Notes under the pieces: model-generated | The model's database searches: none | What the model saw: the letters and a program-made list of their open reading frames with translations, nothing else | Told to the model about the DNA's origin: nothing | From: Brevundimonas pishanensis | Lineage (GTDB): Bacteria > Pseudomonadota > Alphaproteobacteria > Caulobacterales > Caulobacteraceae | NCBI RefSeq assembly: GCF_022750635.1 | Contig: NZ_JAJKBG010000001.1 | Location: 124,001 to 188,000 of the forward strand | Length of the DNA: 64,000 nucleotides | Direction of reading: 5' to 3' | Program-made: the position numbers and the translations under genes | In this document: in pieces, positions 16,507 through 25,454 of the stretch | How the letters are laid out: every line of letters begins with the position of its first letter | How positions within the stretch are numbered: the first letter of the stretch is position 1

Positions 16507-18732
16507 TCAGGTGCCGGTTGGACCCGTCGAGAAGTCAAACTGCTCGGGCTGGCGACGCGGGCTGGAACCCAGTTGCCAGCTCAGGCCGATGTAGAAGGCC
16601 CGCAGGTTGATGTGCTGGTCGCTGACCTCGCGGAAGGCCGGCGTGTCGTAACGGGTGGTGTTCTTGAAGCTGTTGAACAGGTCGCGTCCCGTGACGTTCA
16701 GCGACAGCTTGTCGTTCAGCTTGCGACGGTAGCCGAGGTTGACCATGCCGCCCGCTTCGCGCGTGCCCTGGGCCAGAAGGCTTTCGCCCTGCCAGAAGCC
16801 CGACACCTGGACGAAGTCCTTGTCCGTCGGCTGCCAGTTCAGGCTGAGGCGACCGCTGACCATGGTGCCTTCGCGGTCCTTGCCGCCGACGATACCCGCT
16901 GCGTCGATCTGTTGGTGGAAGACGTTGGCGCTGGCGTTGTAGCGCAGGGTCGAGTGCAGACGACCTGCTGCCGTCAGCTCAAGTCCCGTGTCGGTGCGGC
17001 CGCCGAGGTTTTCCGGACGGGTCAGGATAATGCCGTCTTCGATCTGGGTGGCGACGTCGGTGAAGGCCTTGTCGGTGTTCCGGTAGTAGAGCGTGGCCTG
17101 ATAGAAGTTCTGGCCCTTGCGGACCTGCCACATACCTTCGAAGGCGTCGGTTTCCTGCGGACGCAGGTTCGGATTACCCGAGGTGCGGTGCAGCGGGCTC
17201 TGATACGAAACGAACGGGTTCAACTGGGTCAGTTGCGGACGCTGGATGCGGCGCGAATAGCTGGCACGCAGGGTCTGGGTTTCCGACAGTTGATACTGCA
17301 GGTGGCCGGTCGGATAGGCACGGAAATAGTCCTGCTCGGCCTTTTGCCCCCCGGTGATGTCGTTCATCTCCAGATCGGCCTGCTCAAGGCGCAGGCCCGC
17401 CTGCGCCGACAGCTTGTCGGTCAGGGCACGCTCGTAGGTACCGTAGAAGGCGTGGACGGTCTGGGTGCCTTCAAACTGGTTGCTCAGGCTGGGCACGAGT
17501 TCCAGTGCGTCCGGACGGGGGCCGCGCTTGAAGGTGGTGTCGAGTTCAGGAGCCAGATAGGTCAGTTCATAGCCAAGGCGCAGCTTCTCGCCTTCCGCCA
17601 TCGGGCGGGTATAGGCGCTGGTGAAGCCGAGGATGTCGGTCGTGTTGTCCTGACCGTAGCGGTCGAAACGCACAGGAGCGACGGGCTGGGTAAAGCGGTT
17701 CTCAAGCAGGAACTGGGTATCGCTCTCATGCTGGTCAAAGCGCAGTTCGTTCGACCATTCGTGGCCGTCGTCGCTGAAGCGTTTGATCACGCGGGCCGTG
17801 GCACCCACGTTGGTCATTTCCATGCCGCCCTGATTGGCGACCTGATAGGCATCGGTCACCACCCCCGCGCCATCGCGGATTTCATAGAAGCCGACGTTTT
17901 GAGGATCGATGTCGAAGGCCATCAGGCGCACTTCGCCGCTGATCGTGGTGGTGTTGTCCAGCTTGTACTCTGCCGAACCGCGACCAAAGCCGCCGCGCTG
18001 GCTGGTGTTGGATTCCTGATAGACGCGGGTGGTGCTGGTCACGCGCCCTGCGCCGTCCAGCGTTTCACGCTCGGTCGGGAATTCGAAGTCATTCGCGTCG
18101 TAGCGATAGCTGAGGTCGCCCGACAGGGTCAGCTTGTCCATCTGGCGCGAACCGCTGATGCCCGCGTTCCAGCGCCCGTTGTCGCCGACATTGGCGCGGA
18201 TCGAGCCGGTGGTCTGAACGCCCGGACGCGGAGCCGAGGGCTTAGTGATCAGGTTGATCACGCCGCCGCCGCCCTCTGGCGTATAGGCCGCCGAAGGGTT
18301 GGTCATGACCTCGATACGCGCATACTGGTCGGCAGGCAGTTGCAGGATAGCCTGGGCCCGGCCCTCACCGCTCAGGATACCGGAGGGGCGGCCATCAACC
18401 AGAATGGTGACGTTCGAGTTGCCGCGAAGCGAGACATTACCTTGCGGGTCGACGTCGACCGACGGAACATTGCGCAAGGCGTCAGCCAGCGCGCCGGTCG
18501 TGGCCTGTAGATCGTTGGTAAGGCTGTAGCTGACGGAGTCGATAGAGGTGCGGATTCCGTCATTGCGTGCGGCCACCACCACGTCCCCGACGCGGGCAGG
18601 CACTTCCTGATCGGCGGGCTTGGCTGCGACTTGCGGTGCAGCGGCCCGCTCCGGCTCCGTCTGGGCCCATGCGGATGAGGCCATCACAGAGAGCGCGGCA
18701 CCGGTCAAAAGTGCGATCTTCAGTCGGGTCAT
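16507..18732 (-). CDS. TonB-dependent outer membrane receptor
   Basis: A 741-residue receptor with a signal peptide (about 1-23, ending AWA|QT). The plug domain spans about 45-150 and includes NVPSVDVDPQGNVSLRGNSN and ILVDGRPSGIL. The large barrel has features of the outer-membrane beta-barrel family (OMP_b-brl_3) subgroup. The substrate cannot be told from sequence, and no dedicated permease is adjacent. The 223-bp upstream region is AT-rich and contains GTGGT...ACCAC (18854-18873). The chain ends in PTGT, not the usual terminal Phe. Confidence 0.85.
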   Translation of the reverse strand: MTRLKIALLTGAALSVMASSAWAQTEPERAAAPQVAAKPADQEVPARVGDVVVAARNDGIRTSIDSVSYSLTNDLQATTGALADALRNVPSVDVDPQGNVSLRGNSNVTILVDGRPSGILSGEGRAQAILQLPADQYARIEVMTNPSAAYTPEGGGGVINLITKPSAPRPGVQTTGSIRANVGDNGRWNAGISGSRQMDKLTLSGDLSYRYDANDFEFPTERETLDGAGRVTSTTRVYQESNTSQRGGFGRGSAEYKLDNTTTISGEVRLMAFDIDPQNVGFYEIRDGAGVVTDAYQVANQGGMEMTNVGATARVIKRFSDDGHEWSNELRFDQHESDTQFLLENRFTQPVAPVRFDRYGQDNTTDILGFTSAYTRPMAEGEKLRLGYELTYLAPELDTTFKRGPRPDALELVPSLSNQFEGTQTVHAFYGTYERALTDKLSAQAGLRLEQADLEMNDITGGQKAEQDYFRAYPTGHLQYQLSETQTLRASYSRRIQRPQLTQLNPFVSYQSPLHRTSGNPNLRPQETDAFEGMWQVRKGQNFYQATLYYRNTDKAFTDVATQIEDGIILTRPENLGGRTDTGLELTAAGRLHSTLRYNASANVFHQQIDAAGIVGGKDREGTMVSGRLSLNWQPTDKDFVQVSGFWQGESLLAQGTREAGGMVNLGYRRKLNDKLSLNVTGRDLFNSFKNTTRYDTPAFREVSDQHINLRAFYIGLSWQLGSSPRRQPEQFDFSTGPTGT

Positions 18733-18955
18733 GAATTATGTCCATGGAGCAGGTTAGTGCTCCCGATAGCCGTCACTTTATTCGTTTCCAAGTTAACATT
18801 AAGACATGTATCGAGCTCTTATATTACAGTATCGAAATGATTTAGGCATATTTGTGGTATTTGAAACAACCACTAGTATACAGTTAAAGCGATAGTTAAT
18901 ACTGAAATATCTAATTCCACAATCGCCGCGGGCTGCAAGGCGTATAGGCACAAGA
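18733..18955. promoter_or_regulatory. AT-rich divergent control region
   Basis: Between the divergent TonB receptor and BCCT genes. It is noticeably AT-rich, with an inverted repeat GTGGT 18854-18858 / ACCAC 18869-18873 and several TTAA words (for example 18884 and 18896, spaced 8, so not a standard CtrA box). Likely holds both promoters; no specific regulator is identifiable. Confidence 0.4.
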
Positions 18956-20902
18956 ATGGAACCTAAAACGATCTATTCTGTTGGGTTCCCTATGATTTCC
19001 TCAATGAATGTTCGCACCTTTTGCGGTGCAAGCGCGATCATACTTCTGTTGGCCGTGTTCACGATCGTGATGCCGCAGACCGCGTCAACAGTCTTCGCCC
19101 TGGCACAAAATTGGACCATCGAGAATTTCGGCTGGTTTTATGTCACCGCCGTCGTGGTGTTCTTCGTTCTGATGGTCTGTCTGGCCATCGGCCCCATGGG
19201 AAGGCTGAGACTGGGTCCGGACGATTCCGAACCCGATTTTCCGTTCATCTCGTGGGTGGCCATGTTGTTCGCGGCCGGCATGGGTATCGGCCTGATGTAT
19301 TTCGGGGTTGCCGAGCCGGTCCAGCACTACATCACCCCGCCGGAGGCCGAGCCCGGCACCCTGTCCGCGGCTCGCGAAGCCATGGCGATCACCTATACCC
19401 ACTGGGGCTTCCACGGCTGGGCCATCTATGGGCTGGTCGGCCTGGCGCTGGGATATTTCGCCCATCGCAAGGGATTGCCGCTGGCCATGCGGTCGGTATT
19501 TCACCCGCTGATCGGCGACCGGATCTACGGCCCGTGGGGCGATCTGATCGACATCTTCGCCATCTGCGGCACCCTGTTCGGTATCTCGACATCGCTAGGT
19601 CTGGGGGTCAGCCAGATTGTCGTCGGCCTCAACGTCCTGTTCGGGCTTCCCGCGACGCCTTGGATGCAGGTGCTGCTGATCGGCATCGTCGTGGGACTGG
19701 CCACGATTTCTGTCCTGTCGGGCGTCGGTAAGGGCGTGCGCCGCCTGTCCGAGCTTAATCTGGTCATCGCCGTCTGCCTGATGCTGTTCATCCTACTGGC
19801 CGGACCGACGCTGTTTCTAATCCGCGCCTACGTCCAAAATTTCGGCCTTTATCTGGATCACTTCGTCCTGCGCAGTTTCCAGCTCTATGCCTATGAGCCG
19901 CGGGCATGGCTGGCCGACTGGACCCTGTTCTACTGGGCGTGGTGGATTTCGTGGTCACCGTTTGTGGGCATGTTCATCGCCCGCATCTCGCGCGGTCGGA
20001 CTGTGCGCCAGTTCATCATCAGCGTGCTGACCGTACCCACCGCCTTCACCTTCCTCTGGATGACCGTCTTCGGGAACTCGGCCATGGCACTGGATATGGG
20101 CGCGGCCCAGGGCGCGATTGCGGATGCGGTGCAGACCGATCTCTCGACAGCCTTGTTCAAATTCCTCGAATACTTCCCGCTGCCTATGGTGACTTCGGGC
20201 CTCGCCATCGCTCTAGTAATGGTGTTCTTCGTGACGTCGGCAGACTCCGGTGCGCTGATCCTGGCCAATCTATCGGCGCGCAGTACCGAGGACGATGATG
20301 CGCCAGGCTGGATGAGGGTCTATTGGGCTGTGCTGCTGGCGGTGGTTTCGGCAGCTTTGCTGGTTGCCGGGGGTCTGTCCGCTCTGCAAACAGCCACACT
20401 CATCGCCGCCCTGCCCTTCACCGTCATCCTGCTGCTGACGGGCGTCGGACTGGTGCGACAGATGAATGCGGACCTGACAGGTGAGGTCATCGAGCAGGCC
20501 GCCCCGCATCTGGGCGCACGCCTTCGCTACATCCTTGCCCCTGCCACGCGCGAGCAGATCGGTCGCCAGATCGACCGGACCGCCCGCCCCGCACTGGAAG
20601 AGCTACATCAGGCCTTGAGTACCGACGCCGAGATCGCGCGTCTGGAGACCGAGGGAGACACCGTCACCCTCTGGATCGACAACGAAAAGGGTCGCTCGTT
20701 CCACTATTCCACCAGTCCCCACTCGCGGCCGCGTCCGGCGTTGACCGCCGCCGATGCCAAAGAGAATCGTCGTGCGATCGAGTGGCGAATGATGGCCAGC
20801 AGCAGTGACGGCAAGCGCCCGCGCGACATCACCGGTTTTACCCGAGAACAGGTGGTGTCCGATGTGCTGGAACATCTGCATCGCTGGCGGGCAGCATTGT
20901 AG
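18956..20902 (+). CDS. BCCT-family choline/betaine transporter
   Basis: Secondary transporter of quaternary ammonium compounds, 648 residues with about 12 membrane helices. The family core is seen in FAAGMGIGLMYFGVAEPVQH and in WAWWISWSPFVGMFIARISR, the Trp-rich helix that binds trimethylammonium groups. A C-terminal cytosolic domain of about 140 residues resembles BetT-type osmosensing tails. Start 18956 gives a longer N-terminus than strictly needed; ATG 18992 or 19004 are alternatives. No bet genes lie nearby, so uptake for osmoprotection is inferred. Confidence 0.88.
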   Translation: MEPKTIYSVGFPMISSMNVRTFCGASAIILLLAVFTIVMPQTASTVFALAQNWTIENFGWFYVTAVVVFFVLMVCLAIGPMGRLRLGPDDSEPDFPFISWVAMLFAAGMGIGLMYFGVAEPVQHYITPPEAEPGTLSAAREAMAITYTHWGFHGWAIYGLVGLALGYFAHRKGLPLAMRSVFHPLIGDRIYGPWGDLIDIFAICGTLFGISTSLGLGVSQIVVGLNVLFGLPATPWMQVLLIGIVVGLATISVLSGVGKGVRRLSELNLVIAVCLMLFILLAGPTLFLIRAYVQNFGLYLDHFVLRSFQLYAYEPRAWLADWTLFYWAWWISWSPFVGMFIARISRGRTVRQFIISVLTVPTAFTFLWMTVFGNSAMALDMGAAQGAIADAVQTDLSTALFKFLEYFPLPMVTSGLAIALVMVFFVTSADSGALILANLSARSTEDDDAPGWMRVYWAVLLAVVSAALLVAGGLSALQTATLIAALPFTVILLLTGVGLVRQMNADLTGEVIEQAAPHLGARLRYILAPATREQIGRQIDRTARPALEELHQALSTDAEIARLETEGDTVTLWIDNEKGRSFHYSTSPHSRPRPALTAADAKENRRAIEWRMMASSSDGKRPRDITGFTREQVVSDVLEHLHRWRAAL

Positions 20903-20967
20903 CGGCTGGTTATGGCGCGACGGCGAGAAGGACGTTAGCGTGCGGGCAGGTTCATACCGGAGTTGCC

Positions 20968-22608
20968 ATGACCCTTCGCCTTTCCCGTCGCGCCGCCTTG
21001 CTGAGCGGCGGCGCTGTCGCCCTTGGTTCGCAATCCGCCTTTGCCCGCACGGCGGCCAATGACGATCCGTCTCTGGCTGACGCCGTTGATGCCTATGTGA
21101 AGCGCTGTCTGGCCGCGTGGCCTGACCAACCCGCCGTGGGCGTGGCGCTGGTCAAGGACGGTGAAACCCTCCTCGCCAAGAGCTATGGGACGCGCATCAG
21201 GGGCGGTAATGCTCCGGCAGACGAGACCACCCTGTTCGCCATCGCCTCCAATTCCAAGAATGTCACCGCCGCCTGCCTTGGTATGTTGGCGGACGAAGGC
21301 AAGGTGAAGTGGGACGAGCCGGTCAAGACCTATATCCCCGAGTTCACTCTGTCCGATCCGGTGATCGCCGAGCGCATTACCGTTCGCGATACCCTGTCGC
21401 ATCGTGCAGGGTTCGGCCTCGGGGCCGGTGATCTTCTGTTCTGGCCCAATAGCGACCGCACGCGCGCCGATGTGCTGCGTCAGGCGGCCTTTGTGCCGAT
21501 CGAGGACGGGTTCCGCGCCAACTATCATTACTGCAACCTGATGTTTGTAGTCGCCGGTGCCATCATCGAGCGCGTGTCGGGTAAGACGTGGGAGGACTTT
21601 GTCCAGACCCGCGTGTTCAACCCACTGGGCATGACCGACAGTGTGCCGTTGGCGCGTCTGGCCGATCCAGCCAAGTCCGCCCTGCCGCATGGCCGCGTGG
21701 GCCCGCCGCTGCGCTATCAGGGTGAGATGACCCAGATCGCACAGTCGATTGCCGAGGTCTGGAACTGGGACAATGCTGCTGCGGCCGGTGGTATTTGCGC
21801 CAGCCCGCGCGACTGGGCCAAATGGATGGCCTTGCGCTTGAACAACGGGGCCCTGCCCGACGGCACCCGTCTGTTCTCCGAGGCCGTGGCTCGCGAGATG
21901 TATAAGCCGAACATCCTCGTCTCGAACTCCGAAGGGCCGACGGCGGCCCTGCCGAACCGCGCCATAGCCTCGACCTATGCCATGGGCCTGCAGGTTCAGG
22001 ACTATCGCGGCGAGCGGGTCGCCACTCATGGCGGCGGCTCGCCGGGCGGTATCTCGTCGACCGTACTGATCACGGCGCGCAAGATCGGCATTTCGATCTT
22101 CACCAATGCCGAGGAAAGCGCGCTTCTGCGGGCGCTCCGCTCGGGCCTGACCGATATCGCCATGGGCAAGGTCGACATCGACTGGATCGCCGATTCCAAG
22201 CGGATCGAGGCCGAGGGCATCGAAAAATCCCTCAAGGCTGCCGTTGAAATCGACGCCAAACAGGCAGCCGGTGCGAAGCCTTCACTAGCGCTGGACGCCT
22301 ACGGGGGGACGTGGCGTGATCCGTGGTACGGCGACATCGTCATTGCGCCCAAGACCGAGGGCCGTGGCCGTAACCGCAAGTCGGGCCTATGGGTCAGCTT
22401 CACCCATACCCCGGCACTGAAGGGCTGGTTGGAGCCTTACGATGGCGAGACCTTCCGCACACGCTTTCCTGACAAGCGCGAGGAAGATGCCTTCTTCACC
22501 TTCGAGATCGAGAACGGCCGGCCCGTCCGCGCCACGCTCAAAGGCGTGTCGCCGGATATCGACTTCTCCTACGACTATCAAAACTTGCGCCTGACGAAAG
22601 TGAACTGA
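20968..22608 (+). CDS. Exported serine hydrolase, beta-lactamase/DD-peptidase fold
   Basis: A 546-residue class C beta-lactamase-like protein. The N-terminus MTLRLSRRAALLSGGAVALG has a twin-arginine-like motif and an AFA cleavage site. Catalytic elements are SNSK (SxxK, about residue 99), YCN (YxN, about 190) and HGGG (about 354). A C-terminal DUF3471-like domain follows. Such proteins include esterases, D-amino-peptidases and penicillin-binding proteins; true beta-lactamase activity is not implied. GGAG precedes the ATG. The next gene follows within 2 bp. Confidence 0.8.
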   Translation: MTLRLSRRAALLSGGAVALGSQSAFARTAANDDPSLADAVDAYVKRCLAAWPDQPAVGVALVKDGETLLAKSYGTRIRGGNAPADETTLFAIASNSKNVTAACLGMLADEGKVKWDEPVKTYIPEFTLSDPVIAERITVRDTLSHRAGFGLGAGDLLFWPNSDRTRADVLRQAAFVPIEDGFRANYHYCNLMFVVAGAIIERVSGKTWEDFVQTRVFNPLGMTDSVPLARLADPAKSALPHGRVGPPLRYQGEMTQIAQSIAEVWNWDNAAAAGGICASPRDWAKWMALRLNNGALPDGTRLFSEAVAREMYKPNILVSNSEGPTAALPNRAIASTYAMGLQVQDYRGERVATHGGGSPGGISSTVLITARKIGISIFTNAEESALLRALRSGLTDIAMGKVDIDWIADSKRIEAEGIEKSLKAAVEIDAKQAAGAKPSLALDAYGGTWRDPWYGDIVIAPKTEGRGRNRKSGLWVSFTHTPALKGWLEPYDGETFRTRFPDKREEDAFFTFEIENGRPVRATLKGVSPDIDFSYDYQNLRLTKVN

Positions 22609-22610
22609 TC

Positions 22611-23480
22611 ATGATGACCGGCCTAGCCCTTTTGGCGACACTCGTACTCGGTAGCGCGTCAGTTCAGGAGGGCCAGCCGGCTGTGCCTGCATCGTGCCAA
22701 CAGCCGATGGACAGGATCGACTTTCGCGCGTGCGCGAATGACGCATCGGTGGGATCGGCGGCTCGCAGCTGGGCTTTGATCAACCTAGGGACCAGAGCCT
22801 TCCTCACTGGTGACATGGCGGCCGCCGTGAGCTTCTACGACGAGGCCCGTCCTACCGACGGGAACCAGATCTATTCCGACCCGCTATTCCACGCGTTCCG
22901 AGGTGCGTCCTATGATCACGTCGGCCGTACCGAAGAGGGACTGAGCGACGCCCGCACCAGCTGGGAGATACTCAGTGGAGCCCGCGTCGTGGATCCCAAC
23001 TACCCTCCCCCGACCAACGACGAATACCGCAGCCTCGTGTTGATGGTGATCCTGCCGATACTCAAGGCAGCAAACGATCCTGCATTCGAGCCCGGGTTCG
23101 CGGCGTACAAGAGCATTCCGGCCAATGACACCGATGCCTTGATGAAGCGGGCATCACTGTTGGAAAAGGTCGGGGACTTCGCCGGAGCTCTGGCCGCCAG
23201 TGAGCAGGTTTTGAAGCAGCTGCCCGACGATCCGGCGGTCCAGAACAATCACTGCTACACGCTGGTTCGGGCCGGGCGTGCGTCAGAGGGTCTGCCCTAC
23301 TGCGAAAAGGCGGTGGCCAGCCTGCCCGAAATCGCGCCGATCCGACACAGCTATGCGTCCGCTCTGGCACAGCTTGGTCGTTGCGACGAAGCCGAACGCC
23401 AAATGGCCGAGGCCCGACGACTTGATCCCGCAGGCACGCTCTATCGACAAGCTCTGACTTGCGGGGCGGCGGCGAACTAA
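22611..23480 (+). CDS. Exported TPR-repeat protein
   Basis: A 289-residue protein with a short signal-like N-terminus and helical repeats fitting TPRs. The best are around residues 155-275 (ALMKRASLLEKVGDFAGALA; EGLPYCEKAVASLPEIAPIR). Four or more Cys suggest disulfides in the periplasm. ATG 22611 and ATG 22614 are both possible. It is coupled to the serine hydrolase (2-bp gap). The partner is unknown. Confidence 0.65.
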   Translation: MMTGLALLATLVLGSASVQEGQPAVPASCQQPMDRIDFRACANDASVGSAARSWALINLGTRAFLTGDMAAAVSFYDEARPTDGNQIYSDPLFHAFRGASYDHVGRTEEGLSDARTSWEILSGARVVDPNYPPPTNDEYRSLVLMVILPILKAANDPAFEPGFAAYKSIPANDTDALMKRASLLEKVGDFAGALAASEQVLKQLPDDPAVQNNHCYTLVRAGRASEGLPYCEKAVASLPEIAPIRHSYASALAQLGRCDEAERQMAEARRLDPAGTLYRQALTCGAAAN

Positions 23481-23481
23481 A

Positions 23482-23886
23482 TCACTGGGCCGATGCGCGG
23501 CGTCCTGCTTCGAGGATGGGCATACCGGCTTCGGTCGGAATGTAGATGACCTGACGGTCGCCCTTGCCAGCGGTCTCTTGCAGCATGTTGATGTAGGACC
23601 AGCGCAGATAGTTTTCCGGCCCGCCCAGCGACTGGGCCATGATGCGGTTGGCTTCGTTCGTGCCCTTGGCCCGTTCGATTTCGGCCTGCGCCGTCAGCTT
23701 TGCGGAATCGAGCGCAGCTTGGGCTTCAAGCACGCGGATGCGGCGGTTCTGCACGGCCTCTTCGTAGGCGGCGCGGCCCTGCATCTGTTTGGAATAGACG
23801 TTGTAGCTCGGCAGCCCCACCAGCACGATGGCCAGCGCGGCGATCACGAGAATGATCACACCGAAAGTTAAACCGGGCGAACGCAT
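23482..23886 (-). CDS. Short membrane protein resembling the tail of SPFH/HflC proteins
   Basis: A 134-residue protein with one N-terminal membrane helix (about 8-27) and a charged helix (EEAVQNRRIRVLEAQAALDS...AEIERAKGTNEANRIM). It then has ENYLRWSYINML and VIYIPTEAGMPILEAGRR. This order matches the C-terminal part of prohibitin/stomatin-like (SPFH) proteins, but the SPFH domain itself is absent. It may be a stand-alone family. It is convergent with the TPR gene with 1 bp between. Confidence 0.55.
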   Translation of the reverse strand: MRSPGLTFGVIILVIAALAIVLVGLPSYNVYSKQMQGRAAYEEAVQNRRIRVLEAQAALDSAKLTAQAEIERAKGTNEANRIMAQSLGGPENYLRWSYINMLQETAGKGDRQVIYIPTEAGMPILEAGRRASAQ

Positions 23887-23926
23887 GGCTAAATTCCTAA
23901 ATCAAGTGTGGGCCACTAGAGCGGGA

Positions 23927-24628
23927 TTAAGCCGCCGGAACAAGCTCTAGAATATCGAGGTTGGATTCGACCTGCGGCCAAGGCGTCACGACACGCCAGC
24001 GACGCTCGCCGATCCGCTCCAGCGTAGCAACCACATCGCGATCCTCGCGCTGCCCGTATTTGGGCGCGCGGGCTTCATTGGCTAGTGCCATGGCCCCCAG
24101 AAGCACCATGTGGGTTTCGCTTTCAGGATAGAAGACGCCGCGCACCCGCTGCGAGCCCGTCAGCTTGGTCAGGGTCAGCCCTTCGTCGGTGCGCGTGATC
24201 CGGCAGGCGAACCAGCCGTAAACGACATAGCCAAGGTCCTCGTCGTCGCCGGTATTGCCCAGTTTCACCGTGCGGCAACGATAGCGCCCCTCTGGAATCA
24301 CCGGATCGTTCAGCGTGGCCTGAGGGTCGATCAATGCGCCCAGAGCCTCCAAATCGCCGCTGCCGCCCAGACGGCGCGCCTGTTCTAGAGCCACGGTCCA
24401 TGCTGCCTCGCGTCGCTGATAGCGGTCACGGTCGGCCGGAGTGATCACGCCGCGCCAGTCAGCCAGCATTGTGACGTTGGGGGGTGGAGGCGCAGGCGGC
24501 GCAGGCGGTTCTTCGTCGAGAGCAGGCGATCTGGACAGTCCCGTGGCGCAAGCCGACAGCATTCCTGCTGCCGTCAGCACGGCAACGCCGCGCCAGCCTT
24601 GTCGTAAAAGGGCACCTAGTAATCGCAA
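23927..24628 (-). CDS. DUF4893 lipoprotein
   Basis: A 233-residue protein starting at TTG 24628, chosen because GAGGGAG lies 7 nt upstream and the next residues form a lipoprotein signal (MRLLGALLRQGW...MLSAC). A proline-rich linker follows the lipidated Cys. The C-terminal region (CRTVKLGNTGDDEDLGYVVY; GSQRVRGVFYPESETHMVLL) fits DUF4893, whose function is unknown. The frame continues upstream but without start signals. Confidence 0.6.
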   Translation of the reverse strand: MRLLGALLRQGWRGVAVLTAAGMLSACATGLSRSPALDEEPPAPPAPPPPNVTMLADWRGVITPADRDRYQRREAAWTVALEQARRLGGSGDLEALGALIDPQATLNDPVIPEGRYRCRTVKLGNTGDDEDLGYVVYGWFACRITRTDEGLTLTKLTGSQRVRGVFYPESETHMVLLGAMALANEARAPKYGQREDRDVVATLERIGERRWRVVTPWPQVESNLDILELVPAA

Positions 24629-24718
24629 GCCTATACTCCCTCGGCGAGACAGGGTCTCGCGGCCTATTCGAAAGCCTGAGCCGCACCACGTCAACCCAAC
24701 GCGTTCAATCAACCGTCT

Positions 24719-25357
24719 TTAGGGACATTTGCGCCGGCCAGGCGGAGGTTTGTGGTCATTGGCGGCCAAACTGCACGGTAAGGCCACGGCGCGCTCGATA
24801 CACATGTCCGGCGGAAACAGTATTTCCACCACCACGCCTTCGTCCGGATGGCAGGCTACGATCATTGTGCCCCCCATAGTATCCACTTCCACCGCCAGAT
24901 GCCGGAGGATCTGGAAACGGCTGGAACCGTCCCACCACAGGATCTGCTGGGGGCTCTGTCCGCTGCTATCCGAGACGCAGACCCGCAGACCATGACGATC
25001 GCGATAGAGGTGGCAAACAACAGCGCCCTTATTGGCTGTGGCCTCGATTGCCGAACGCAAAAGTTCGCTGATCACCGCCGTGAGAGCGACCTCATCCACG
25101 TCCAGCAAAGGCATGGGCAGGGTATGGGGGCGTAGAACATCGACGTGATGGAAGAAGGCATAGTCTGCGACATGCCAAGCGGCTGCCTTCAGGCACAGCG
25201 CAGGATCGGCCAACCGATCCGGCTCATTCAGCAGATGCCCGGGCGCAGGCCCTCGCACCAGCGTGGAGAGCTTCGCCAGGTGTCCGAGCAGATCGGTCAG
25301 GTGATGGGTAAAGCCGGGGGTAGCCATGACATCGTCTCTGAAATCCACGACCGTCAT
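24719..25357 (-). CDS. Histidine-kinase-like protein with degenerate ATPase motifs
   Basis: A 212-residue protein from ATG 25357; no clear ribosome site is visible, and a TTG slightly upstream is possible. The layout resembles a DHp helix pair (FTHHLTDLLGHLAKL) followed by a GHKL-type domain. The N-box is ELLRSAIEAT, with Ser where Asn is usual, and the G1 box is VSDSSGQSP, where DxGxG is expected. It may be a phosphotransferase in the style of ChpT or a pseudo-kinase. A terminator at 25400-25429 separates it from the gene upstream. Confidence 0.5.
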   Translation of the reverse strand: MTVVDFRDDVMATPGFTHHLTDLLGHLAKLSTLVRGPAPGHLLNEPDRLADPALCLKAAAWHVADYAFFHHVDVLRPHTLPMPLLDVDEVALTAVISELLRSAIEATANKGAVVCHLYRDRHGLRVCVSDSSGQSPQQILWWDGSSRFQILRHLAVEVDTMGGTMIVACHPDEGVVVEILFPPDMCIERAVALPCSLAANDHKPPPGRRKCP

Positions 25358-25399
25358 CGCTGTTGAAACAGAAGTTTCAGTTACCAACCGACCACGCAA

Positions 25400-25429
25400 A
25401 ACCCCGCGGTAGTCACTTACCGCGGGGTT
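25400..25429 (-). terminator. Terminator after the DUF4167 gene
   Basis: AACCCCGCGGTA / TACCGCGGGGTT with a 6-nt loop, followed by TTTTGCG on the minus strand. Its position argues that the downstream kinase-like gene begins after it. Confidence 0.85.
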
Positions 25430-25454
25430 CGCATGGTTCTGGTCTGACTGAAGA

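Noticed and set aside
16438..18510. 690-codon open frame antisense to the TonB receptor
   Set aside because: No family motifs, no ribosome site, and it covers a clear receptor gene.
18884..18899. Paired TTAA words resembling a CtrA box
   Set aside because: The spacing is 8 and not 7, and the region is generally AT-rich, so TTAA is expected by chance.
20968..22608. Reading the serine hydrolase as an antibiotic-resistance beta-lactamase
   Set aside because: The SxxK/YxN/HxG set is shared by many esterases and peptidases, and the protein has a DUF3471-type tail; resistance cannot be claimed.
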